DNA of 64,000 nucleotides from Phylloscopus collybita (lineage: Eukaryota; Chordata; Aves; Passeriformes; Phylloscopidae), in the NCBI GenBank assembly GCA_027886175.1, contig JAJNNQ010000018.1:20069001-20133000 (forward strand), in the 5' to 3' direction. A program made the position numbers and the translations under genes. Position 1 is the first letter of the stretch; each line of letters opens with the position of its first letter. The notes beneath the pieces were generated by a model. The model was given only the letters and a program-made list of their open reading frames with translations, did not search any database and had not been told where the DNA came from. Of the stretch, positions 1 through 12,000 are shown in pieces.

Positions 1-1482
1 TAATATGGTGTATCTTTTCAGTTCTCAGTTTTTTAGGTATTGTTCTGCTCTTTCTGCGTGGACTTGCACAAAACTTTCGTTACTATATCAAGTCCACTTT
101 ATATGTGTGGCTAGTAGTTTGCATGACAGTCAAGAAAACTAAGCCAGTAAAAGTAGAATAAAAAAACCTCTTCAGTAATCCATTAATATCTTTTAATTTA
201 AATTTTATTGTAATGATTTTATATCCATGCCTCTACTTTTGTTAACTGAGCTTCAGAATGATTTTGAAATCTTAAAATAAAAATTTTTATAAACTTTTTC
301 TATTGTATGGTGCTTCTTCCTACCTGAAACGGTTAACATTTTAATGACTGGATAATTGGAAGTATCTTAAGTAAAAAAGGTTGCTTGTCATCAAAACTCT
401 ATTGTCAGTACATTCTTAAGTTTATTCATAAATCTCTGCAAGAGACTCAAGTTCTGAACCATGGAACTATTTATATTTTTGAGTTGGTCTATTACCAATT
501 TGATGGTGTTTATTAGAAATAATCATATATGGAAAAAACCTAAATCACTTGCTAAATCTGAAGATATGTCTGTTTCCAATGAATAAATAATTTTCATCTG
601 ACCAAATTTTTCATTGCTATATCAATTTGCTGCAGCATTCATTGTGAATAATAGACTAGTTTTCTCAGATTCTGTGCTAAATTGGGCAAAATTTTGACTT
701 AAATTAATCTCTCTAGTCAAATTATTATGTGTCTCCAGACCCATTTCATGTGGCAAGCTAAGTGAAAGAAAAAGAATTACAAAAGAATACTCTGATGCTC
801 TTGTCTTTCTTTTCAGCTGTGTTGTAGTACAGTAAAAAAAGACTTAGATAATGATTGTCAAGTAAAGTGTCTGCCATTTATAATAACCTACCATAATTAA
901 CAGTAATAGTTAAAACATTGCATGCTAAAATGCAGAATAGAGCTTCAATAACAGGTATAAATCCAAATGACCAAGGCTCTTTAAGATCAGTTAGGGTTGC
1001 TTTTTATTTTCAGAATAGAAGATACATCTGGGTCTGTTTCATGAATACACTAAATCAGTTCTTCTACTGGAAAAAATAATTTTAAAGAAAATGCTATAAA
1101 TTATTCAAACTTTCATTTAAAACTTAAACTAGTCACAAACTAATTAGTTGAAACAGTCAATGAGAAACAAACCCCTTTATTTTAATATTTTTAGCATTAC
1201 AAAGTTCCAGATAAACCAGCCAGTTATCATTAAAATATCAGCCAAAACATGTAACAGCTGGAGCTCATTTCACACTAACATTACTCAAGCATTTTGCTTA
1301 AAGCAGTTTCCTAAACTCCCTAATAACAGAGGTATGGGCAGATAACAACTGAGGTCATGACTTAGGTGTTTATGTCTTTCCAGTGATTACAGAGGAAAGC
1401 AAATAGGCAAAATAACTCAGAAGAGATGTTTAAATTTTGATGGTTAATGCTAGGTAAGATTAATCCTTTTTCCATTATTTAC

Positions 1483-1520
1483 TTTTTTTTTTTTTTTTTT
1501 CTTTTTTCTTTTCTCTTTTC
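1483..1520. repeat. T-rich low-complexity tract
   Basis: An uninterrupted run of 18 T is followed by C-interrupted T blocks. It accounts for the lysine-rich C-terminus of a - strand open frame crossing it, which is therefore not a gene. Confidence 0.9.
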
Positions 1521-3228
1521 CATATATTTCCTTCTAAGGAACTTATTGCACTAGATCTGACTTTGTACTTTCTATGTACTTGAGGTATTGGCACAGTGAT
1601 ATACTGTCTTCTGCCTGCCTTCAGCAAAATATAAATCATTTCACAAAACAGTGTAGAATAAGATGCTGGAGTAGCTATTCCCAATGGTGTTATATCAGTT
1701 TCAAATATCAAGAGGTTTTTCAGTATTAAACTCATTAAGAAACATATTTGCCATTCCAGAATAAGCCAAGCAGCATGCTAAAAAAAAAGCTTCTCAAAGC
1801 CAAATTAGCTAATGCCTGAATTAAGAGTTATAGAGCACTCTCAGCATGGTACTAATTAGTGCTGCCTAAATCACCCACATACATCTATTGTGATTTTAAC
1901 TGATGCTACACTAGCAAGAATTACTGTTCCTTCAAAGCTACTTGAATGGTGTCTATTCTGCATTTTCCAGCACAAAAATGCCCACAAGGCACATATAGAA
2001 TCTGGACTGAACCTATGAGAGTTCAGTAGCTTTCTACTGAACTAAGCAAATTCTTTTTGCAGTTTCTATTCTGAAAGGCTGTGCAGCCTTGCTATGCTGT
2101 TCTGTCACTTGGACATCTTTCTGCTTAGAAAACACTGTTTATGTTGAAGTAATTTTTATCCCTTCCAGAGTTTTTCCCAGAGAGAGGTACTGCAACACTT
2201 CAGATGCCCTCAGGGATCTCCAACTCTAATTATTTACATGAGTGAGATTTTAAGACCCTAAGAAAGATTTTTACATTTCTAAGGAAAGTATATTGTAAAG
2301 GTTTTAAATGCAGTGCTGAGAGGCTTCAAAAGAATTCCCACCAAGTGAGACTTGTCTCAGTCAAGCTAAAGTGGAAAAAGCTGGAATTTTAACTTTAACT
2401 CTGGGAGCTCTTGCCTTTGCCTGTTTTTGCCTGGATCTTTAACTTTACTTGTATCTTGTAATTTAGTATTTTATTTCGACTCCAAGAAATGAAAAGCAAC
2501 ATCAACAAATCCAATAAAATTCTATTAAATTCTGAATATTTCAAATATTAAATAGTTTAGGAGACTTATGTGCTTTTAAATATTTAAATGTGAATAGGTA
2601 AAAAAATATATTTCTGAAGTTTAAGGCAAACTGTCACACAAATGAAATATTTTCCATGTCTAACTCTTAATCCACCCGTTCCTTTTTACAAAGTATTTCA
2701 TTTTGGCTATTGTATAGATATAAACATATAGTTCTGAAACTTGTTTGAGAAACTAATTTGTTTATCAAGCTTCTTTGGGGTAGGATAACCCAGGGGTAAA
2801 CTGTTTGCAATTTGACTAAAGTATGTTTTAGAAGAAAACTCTACATAAAACCTGAACAAGTTGCATCAACTGTAAAATTAGTAAAATCGCTTAGGTCATG
2901 GGAATAATGACTACATGTGTGAATTCAACTTAACCAAGTGTACTTGTTCTAATTCAAAGTTGGTTGCAAAGAAAAATGGAATTCCTCAGTAGAAAAAAAC
3001 GTCAAAACCTGACCTTAATATGCAGGTAACAATATCTTCAGGCTAGGTTTTTAATTTTTTTAAAATACTGAGAAAAAAAATAAAGCTGATCAAATACTTT
3101 TTTAAATAAGAAATTGTCAGGGTCCAACACCAAAACATTTTTCCAAGTAGTTGTATTCCATACCTATCTTCCCAGACCTGAACCTTAATTCAGGATATTA
3201 ATCTGCAAAAAGACCCCCAAACAAACCC

Positions 3229-3339
3229 CCAACCAACCAACCAACCAGAACCCCACAATCCATGCACACACAAAACAAAAAAATCCCAGAGAGACAAACA
3301 AACAGACCAAACAAACCAAAAAAAAAAAAAAAAAAAAAA
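3229..3339. repeat. (AACC)n followed by A/C-rich tract and A22 run
   Basis: About five AACC units (3229-3247) lead into an A/C-rich stretch with AAAC-like units and end in a 22-base A run (3318-3339). The whole block is purine-A and C biased. Two overlapping - strand open frames rich in Phe, Trp and Gly are simply translations of this tract. Confidence 0.85.
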
Positions 3340-5590
3340 GGAAAAAAAAATTCCAAAAAACAACAAACTACGAAGCAAAGCAAAACATCCTTTTCAAGGC
3401 CATGTAAATATCTTTGGTGTCAACTGTCTTAATGAAATTGCTTATTCTAGGTGTGCAGACAAAATCTGTACCTCAGAGTCACTGAGATAAGTATCTATAG
3501 ATATCAAAAGTGAAGAATAGATGTTCAAGAACAGGGAATCCCCACTTATATTGAAGCAGGATATGAATGTATAAAAATACTAAGTGTGTTAGCACTTTTT
3601 GAAGTCCATAAAAGGTAACAGTGCTCCTTCTGTAGTGTCATTCTGGGAATTTCATAGATAAATGGGGGACAACAACTTGGTGACTAAATTAGTACTGAGA
3701 GCTCTAACAACATGAGTAGGTTTGCTATAGTGTGCTGTGTAAGAAATACTTCAATTTACTCATCTTAAAGTGACATGCATTATTAATTCTTATTCTCCAG
3801 ACAGTTTATAAAGGTGATTTAACAATCTTGCCATGCTATGCATCATAATTTTTACTTTATCAAATCACTGAATAAAATATAACAGGGACAAAACAATTAA
3901 TTTTTATGTATGTTCTCATTGTGTCTGCCAAATTCTATTCCAGAAATTTTCATTGTATCTGATCAGACTGAGATTCCCTGCAATGGGTTTGTTTGGATAG
4001 TCAGACAAAAACTCCAAGTCACCATTATCTTTCCACCTATTTTTATCATAATTTTCCTCTGTTAATTGGTTAGAGGTTATATTTTTAAAAGTATGTTTGC
4101 ATTCCCTTCCTTTAGGAAAGATTTTTCCACAGTAAGCCGGAGGGCGGAAAAGAGATTTCAGCTCTACAGTCTTACTGCTATTCAGGTAAACCCAGGCTTT
4201 CACTCAATAAACTACTCAGGATTTTGTAATGCAGATGAAGTTCTGCAGACTTTCAGTAAAACTCTTCTCAAGCAAGTGTAAACAGTTTCTCATTCCTTGT
4301 TTTCTCTTGCAAGTAAATTGCATTTTGAGCACCAGTAGAGGAAATTCCAAGTTTCTTTTAGGCTGTAGAAAATGGAGTGAAAGTGGGTTTCACATTTCAT
4401 TTTTGCTATCTAAAAGTGAGCTAGCTAATCTGACTGTGATTATATAATCTATTTCTGCAGTCAGTGGTAGCTGATAAACTTTTGCAGGGGCTTACCCATG
4501 CTATACTGCAAAAGAGTCTATGAAAGCCTTAGACCTTCCACTTATAAAGCCACACCAAAATCTTAATTCAGTCTGCTTGAAGAATAACTTTATACTTGTG
4601 TTTGATCTTTATTCATCTTTAATTATGTTTCAGTAACCTTTTGTGCTTATTTATGTTCCTGAATAAGAATCAATATCTTCTTTAGGCACTATTTAAAAAA
4701 AATTACATGGTGCACATAGAGTTTAACCACTAACAATAACTTCCCAAAATGCTACACTCTCTTCATGCACAGTAAAATATGTGTTAAATTTCATGTACTT
4801 CATTAAAAATTAGCAGGAGTGTAACTTTGCTCCTTTCTTCTGAAAACTGTTTTTAACATAATGCAGATTCTTTTACTTATAATCTCCTTCAGAGCAAGCA
4901 CTTCAGGGTACATGCAAACATGCTATTCCAGAGGGGCAGATGTCCTGCTTCCCTCAAACCTTCCTTATGAAAACAACACTGAATGTTAGCTGCAGGTTTT
5001 CATTAGTGGGTCAAACCACATTAATGAGGTCACTGTCTTCTCTGCGTTTAACCCATAAATATCAGCACTGGGAAGAGAATTAATTTGACTAAGGCTAGTG
5101 AGTTCAGTGACAGAACAAGAAAACATGTTTTCCCAAGTCTTTAAACCAGGCTGTTTCCAAACTAATGGTTTAGAAAAAGGAACATGTAAGACATTCACAA
5201 ATACCATTTGATTGTCTGTCTTACTTTTAAATATTTGTTTACAGAATAGTAATTTTTTTCCTGAAATAATCACATGCAAACAGAGATATGAAGTCAGTGA
5301 GGAGAGAAAAAAAATATCCGCAATTTCTGCAAGTACATATCCTGAACAGCTCCCTGAATGGGGCTTTTTTGAAAGGTTTGCCTCTTGCCTTAAGAACTGC
5401 TGCTATGTCATAAAAAAATATTGAGGAAGAGGCTACAGGAGATGTAAGAAGATTTTTAAGTAATTATCTCATGTATATGGACTTTCTTTTATGTAATTCT
5501 AAGGTCTTTGGGGTGCTCTTTCCTGATGAAGAGTGCATAGTTTCTCAGTGTGTTTGCCTTTGTTGTTTGGTTGGGGGTGGGGAGTTGGAT

Positions 5591-5680
5591 GGTTCTTGGT
5601 TGGTCGGTTGGTTGGATGGCTGTTTTTCCTTTCCTTTCCGTTCCGTTCCTTTCCGTTCCTTTCTTTTTTCCTTTTTTTTT
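5591..5680. repeat. (GGTT)n next to a TTTCC/TTCCG pentanucleotide repeat
   Basis: GGTT-like units at 5591-5617 are followed at 5626-5665 by alternating TTTCC and TTCCG units, then a T-rich tract. Each TTCCG unit brings a CpG, which is unusual in this CpG-poor DNA. It is a compound microsatellite. Confidence 0.85.
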
Positions 5681-7612
5681 TCCCTTAATAAAGAATGATC
5701 TGTAGAAATTTTGATCAGCTCTTCAGATTTATTTCATACCTAAATGTTTATACCCTCATTTTCTTCAGTCTATAGTGGTATTATACCTCAGTATTTCTGT
5801 TCACTGAATGTACAGAGCACAGAATTAATATCTGGATGAAATTCAAAAGGATGGTCTCACAGAGCCTTTTGCAAATATTTTCCCACAATTTGTGGCCATC
5901 ACCATATTCAATATGCAGTCATGAAGAAAATGCTGGGTATATAGAAATGCCAGGGCAAAAAAAAAAACCCAAACCAAAACAACATGATTATGTAGTCTTT
6001 AATTGCAATGTGATGTAGACACAACAGAAGCTGAAGAAAGTTTCCAAGTTTCTGTTAAACTGTTATGCCCTAATGTTGTGTGGTTAACCATACAGTTCCA
6101 AAGTACCTTTTAGACAGAATTTACTTCACAAACAGTTTCCTAACAATTCTGTGCACAAAGTAACAAAAATACTTGGTTTCTGCTTCTTTAATAATCTTTC
6201 AGCTGAATTAAAGTGAATTAAAGTTAAGTTTAAACAATGTACTTTCAATACTTCAGAATTTCACTGGCAGAAGTTGAAGAGTGAGTGGTTATAACTGAGT
6301 CAATGGAAGACTTTATTTCATATGTATCAATTCCACATTCTGTGTTGAAAGGTATTTTTTCACACAGTCCCCTTTCTTAGAAGAATCTTTCCGTATGTTT
6401 AATCAAAGGATAGAGGTGGTGTTTTCTCAGACCTTACGAAAGATTTACCAAAAGTTCTCCAAATTCACTCCTGGGAACCCTCAGACTTCCCATACATCTC
6501 TAGGTAAATATCTGTCTATGTTTCTTTTGTCATTATGAAGCTTTTAAGTTTAAATGTTTCTATTATTGACTTTATTTATATGTTCCCAAATGTTTCTTAA
6601 GAATTAAGCATCTGAAAACTGTGGCCTATATAGGTAGTTTTTTAGAAAAACAAAGCACAGTTTGAAATACAGCGAAATTCTCTAACCTGATGATTTTTCT
6701 TGGAAAATGCTTGAAATTTAGTGTAACAGAGATGCTACCACTTCTCAAAGAATCCCATTAATCTTTTATAATTAAAAGTATTGGGAAGCTAAATGCAGTT
6801 GTGATTTTCATCTGCTTCTGAAATAATTCTTTTCACCTCAAAGTGCTTCACAAGCTGAGCCTACTTCCCTCATCACAGAATAGGATTCTTCCAGTTAAAA
6901 AAAATCAACTATTTTAAACAGAACCACCAGAGATACTTGAAGATAGAACTTGAAACAACTTCTTTTTAAAAGGACAGAAGAAATTTCTGCAATACTTTCA
7001 CAACAGAAAAAGGATATTCCTTTGTAAATGATAAGAGATGTGAAAAAGCATGCTAAGTATCAGTATCTTTCAATTATTTCCTATAAACTAGAAAGCAGTG
7101 ATAGGTGTATCTTCTCTGCCATTTATTGTTTAATTTGTATGACAAGCGGTATTATTCTTTTATATGGATTAATATACAATGCTACAAAATGACCACCAAA
7201 GAGAAAAAAAAATCTGAGCTAAGAGTTCTGCATATTTCAGGGATTTTCACCTACAACTGTATGAGGAGAGAGAACTGCTTTAATTCAAATTCTAGTTCTC
7301 AAAGAGGGGATGGTGTGCTAGAAAGGTAATATACCTTCTTCCCTACTGTTGCCACATTAAGACAAAATAAATTAAACCATTAAACCCAAGCTTACAGGAT
7401 GGTATTTGCGAGAGGCAGGTATCTTTTAAAAATGAACTTTTGCCTCAAACTAGTCAGATTTACAATATTTATTAGGGAGAGGATTACATCAGTACTGCAT
7501 AAGATTTAGCATAAATATTCATATAGATTTTCAACCCAATTACTTTTTTGTAGTATATAAGAGAAAAAAAATAGTTCCTGACTAAAAAAAGACTATCTGG
7601 GTTGTTTGGTGG

Positions 7613-7645
7613 GGTTTTTTGTTTGTTTGTTTTTGTTTGTTTGTG
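7613..7645. repeat. (TTTG)n microsatellite
   Basis: About seven TTTG units with one expanded T stretch, flanked by further G/T-rich sequence to about 7668. Ordinary simple repeat. Confidence 0.85.
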
Positions 7646-8409
7646 GGAATTTTTTTTGGTTTTGGCCAATTCTGGATGTTTTGTACTTATAGAAAGTGCT
7701 GTCATCATGTATTTCACAGCAGTTCCCATGGAAACTCTGCTGCATTTCTTTGTGTTTCTGTTTTGATTTTTGATTTGATGCAGTAAGTTAAATTTAATAA
7801 AGAGTTCATTGATTTTACTGCCCTCATAGTCTCTCTCTCTCTCAGGCATTGACCTTCTCTTTATTTATTAGCCAAGAAGCACATCATACTAAAGGACATC
7901 TGTATATCCCCTATGCATTCACTTATGCCATATGAACAGGATACACATAAGAACATTAAATTATTGGTGGGACATGTGGAAATAAACTGAGCATTGAAAG
8001 TGGCATTATGAGAGGGGTACCTAAGAAAAAGATATGGATTTTGCATATGGCCAAACATAAGTAAATCAGTTTGGGTACAACATGAACTTCAACCAACGCT
8101 CAGATACAGGTTATTTTAATTCAAACAATATTATAAAACATTGTTTCAGTTGCCATGGGCAAAACAGTCTTGATACCAGAAATATCATCTCCTTTAATTT
8201 ATTTCCCACATAAATTAACATGAATTTTTAGTTATGGTCTCAGGTATTGAAAAAGGAAAGACAACAATCAGCTAGGAAAAATCCCTATCTTTTCTGCTTG
8301 TTTCTCACGTTTTCTCCAGTCCACTACCTTCCTTCCCCCTTTTCTATCATCAATTTCCCTTGCTGTTGAAGCACAATACACTCAGTCCTTCCCACAGATT
8401 TTGGAGAGG

Positions 8410-9055
8410 CAATGGGCAATGCCAGAGCTGGAGGTCAGTGCATAGCCATTCCTTTCTGCTGCCCTTTGCATCTCTTTTCCTCTGCTGCTTCTTGGTTGTT
8501 AATTATTTCCTGTGCTCCAGTGTGGAGCATTCATGGGCTGCTGTACACTTCAGGGTGACCCTGCCCTGGTAAGGGCCCCTTCATGGGCCCCAGTCCCTCT
8601 GGGCTTGTCACTACCCCAGTGCCTCCACAGGCTGCACTCTCTGTAGGTCTGTTTCTGCCCCTCTGTGGGTTCATTCCTGGGCCCAGTCCCTCAGGGCTAT
8701 CTGAGATCCTGCATGGCTCCCATGGACAGTGCCTCCTCTGCCAAACAGCAGCTCCTCCCAAGAGTGCATTTCCAGCATGTCTCCATTGATGTCCCCTTGC
8801 ACATTCCTCTTCCATTCCCTTTCTGCAGACCGGCCTCTTCACGTTTCTTCCCACGTGTCCTATCCTGTGTCTTCTCTCACATATCCTACTGCTTCCCCCT
8901 GTACTTGGTCTCATGCACGTCCTACACCAGTGTCTAGCACCCTTTCACATACGTGTCTGAGCCAGTGTGCTGTGTACCTCTCTGACAGGTTGATTTGGCT
9001 GCATCTGGAGGGACAATCTGTGTCACTGGGATTCCCTTGCTTTCTAAATTAATTT
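8410..9055. other. GC-richer block of unknown origin, possibly a decayed repeat
   Basis: This block stands out from the AT-rich flanks by its high C and G content but has few CpGs (about six by eye), as expected of old methylated DNA. A unit of about 23-25 bases containing GGGCCCAGTCCCTC-like sequence occurs at 8585-8605 and again at 8676-8698. The pyrimidine-rich right half (about 8790-8960) reads as CT-rich low-complexity sequence. A 127-codon - strand frame (8531-8914) spans it and contains a twice-used Ser-Pro-Glu-Gly-Leu-Gly-Pro peptide, which is just the translation of the DNA repeat. Start and stop context, splice sites and family motifs give no support for a gene. It could be a relic of an endogenous retroviral or other GC-rich avian repeat, but I cannot name the family. 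Confidence 0.4.
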
Positions 9056-12000
9056 CTGGCAACGCTTTTGTCCCTTTTCAGATGCTCTCTTAGAAATAAG
9101 AAACTCAATTGGCAAAACAGCTGAAGGCCTTGGCATTTGCAAATCAGCAGAAGTCTGGGCATTTCTAAGTCATAACCATGCCAGACTAAATAAAACTCAT
9201 AGTGAATCAAACTTCTTTTTTTCCATAAATATGGTCAATATTGGTTCCAGATGCCTACTACAATCTCCCGTGACATCTCTAAAATAACATCTTGCAGTAT
9301 TCTCTGCTAAACCTAGCCCTCATCTTCTCCTCCTCTAAACTCAGATGTAGAACTGGAGTAGATAGAGCAGGCTGCAAAAATTAGGGATCCTTATTTTAAA
9401 CGATTATGAATTTACTTATGATCCAGAGTTTTTTTTTCTGTTGTTTCTGACACGTATCTGTGCACATGGATTGGCACAAAGTGTATTGTATAAGGAAATG
9501 CCTGCAATAACCTGGTGAAACTGAAAAATAAATGCTGTTTGGTGCCAAAATGCTGTTTTGGCAAGAGAGGATTTTGCACGATATCTCTCACACTACAAGC
9601 AATGGAAATTTTCCTGTATATAAAATTATATAAACTTTCATTTGCTAATCCCCCACTGACTTTCTATCAATCACCCAAATAGTGGTTACAATAACTTCTT
9701 TTTTGTTCATGGTCTAATTATGCTATTTTGAATCCCACTGTTAAATATTTTAGGCATAATTCAGGGCACCTTTCTATCTCTCTTCCCTCACCCCCATCAT
9801 TCCTGCAGATTAACACCAAAGCAAAAAAATCTGTGGGAACAAGAAGAGCTAGGCAATTTTATTAGGCATGTAATAACCTCTTTACAGGCATCATGACACT
9901 CAAGAGGAATGAACTCATGACCTTTTACTCTGCTTATTAAAGGAACACCTTTATTACTGGCTGTAATATCAGATAGTAAAGTAAGGATATAAATTCTATA
10001 CACAGAGAGATAATATCAGGTCTTATATTCACAGAATAAATTAAGCTGAGGGTGACATTAGTTACTGGAGTAAGGTCTGAAGATCTTTTACAGAAAAAAG
10101 AATGTACTCTCACTCTCTCCCTTCTTGTATATAAGTTTTCCATACACATGTGCCACAGCAGCTGGAAATTACTGGTGGCTTTTCATTTCCAAGCTCACAA
10201 TTTATTATTTACTGTGTCTCTGACTACTTCAGGTAAATATATTATAAAAATTATAATAATATTCATTGTAACCACTGTTTAATTATAGTCAACTAGCTTT
10301 TTATAAAGGTATATTTTTTGACTATGAGAATCAATCAGAAAAGATGTTTTCTTTCTCTCCAAATTTTACTTTGTTTCTAAAAATTGGGTAGGATTACATG
10401 GATAACATACTATGAAAAGAAATTTTTAAAAGTACTATATAAACTGAAAAAAAGCTGAATTTTAATTTGTTGCAAATTATGTTTTATTCTTTTAAGATAA
10501 TCTTTCAAGGGGCAATTTTAAAAACAGTTTTACCCTGTTGAAAACAAAAACAATTTTATTCTATTTCCTGTACAGGGAAACAGGCCACACACATGCTAAG
10601 TACCAAGACCATCGCTTCCCTGAATAATTATTTTCTGAATTAATATTTATATTTAAACAGATGAGAGAATTTTTAAATGAAGGAGTGATTCTTCTGTAGA
10701 CAACTCTCTGATATTGTGGACTTCCTTGGATTATAAGGATGTAGAAGTACTTCTAGAAGTGGAGAGCAGTAACAAAGGTAAGGCATCTGTTCTGAATTCT
10801 CTGCTTTGAAGTTTTTCTTATTAAACCAGTTAATTTACACACGTGTCCTGTACCAGTGGAGAGATAAGCAACAACATACACAGGTTCTGAAAATTATGGT
10901 TGCATAATAGTTAAATGAATATGTGTAGAAATGTTGCTTGTGTGTATATGGAGACAATTGCATTTTTTTTTCTTTTTTAATAATCAACTATGCCAGTATA
11001 GCAGTATAAAAAACATAAAAGCCTTAAACCTATTGTTGTCATTGCTTCTTTCCTTGGCATCTACAGCCATGAGAACTAAATCTCCTTCCATTCTGTCACA
11101 ATTTTTCTTCAGGATTTTTTCTCTTCCATTTCAACGATTTATTTTCCCCCAAATTATCTTAAATGGAATTTTTTAAAAATTGACTTATTGTTACATGTGG
11201 TGAAAAGGCTGCCACTCACAAAATATTGAGCATTCTGTCCTATAATTATCAGTGAGGATTGTATTGTTGCAGTATAGATAAAGCTGCTTAATTTCATCCT
11301 TTCTCCTTGTCCATGAGAATGCTTGAAATAAACCTACTGATGTTACAGATATAGCAGTCTACCTGAGCAAGTCACATAAAAAAGGACTGGGAGTCCAAGA
11401 ACTGTCAGTGGTAACATCTATCTCATCTCCCTTTCAAACAGATTTCCATGCTAATTTTTGTAGTTACCAGGTACCATTTTAGCTGCACAGGTGCCCATTG
11501 TTTCTACATGTCTGGTAAGCAGCTACTAGACACCCACAGGTAGCCTGGAGCTGAACACTTGGTTCAACTGTGTCATCATGATCCTGCCCACTGGAGATCT
11601 GACAGAGGTTTTGTGTCTTTCTAATGGCTGCCTCTTTTCATCCTGATCTCTAGTCTATGTGAATATTTCTTCAGATATCTATAATCTGCAGCTGTATAAA
11701 CTACATATGGGAAGAGCAAGCTTTAGGAACACTATGCTACACTCTTCTATGAATGCTGCCATTGTGCTCTGAAAATCTCATAGCCTGATTGATAGATGCT
11801 GTGTATTTATCTTTCTAATTTGAAAAAATAGTCTTATATTGTAATAGCTGGTTTTGCATCTGTTAAAGAGCACAGAAACAGAAAAAAAAAATCAAACATA
11901 TATCCCTGTACCAAGGAAATGTTAAGAAAAAAGTAAACAAAAGGCAAGAAAGAGTTCTTAAATAATTAATATATTTAATGTAAATGTCTTATCAGCAATT

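Larger units (their letters stand above)
1..8400. other. AT-rich unique DNA, no gene recognised
   Basis: No exon, RNA gene or transposon body could be recognised on either strand. Open frames here are at most about 120 codons, have no recognisable family motifs, and several overlap each other on opposite strands or lie across simple repeats. The simple repeats (T run near 1483, AACC and A runs near 3229-3339, GGTT/TTCCG block near 5591-5665, TTTG block near 7613) are listed separately. Composition is strongly AT-rich with frequent A and T runs, as in gene-poor bird DNA. Conserved non-coding elements cannot be excluded without an alignment. Confidence 0.6.

Noticed and set aside
8531..8914. 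127-codon - strand frame in the GC-rich block
   Set aside because: The repeated peptide in it is only the translation of a DNA repeat, and GC-rich sequence has few stop codons by chance.
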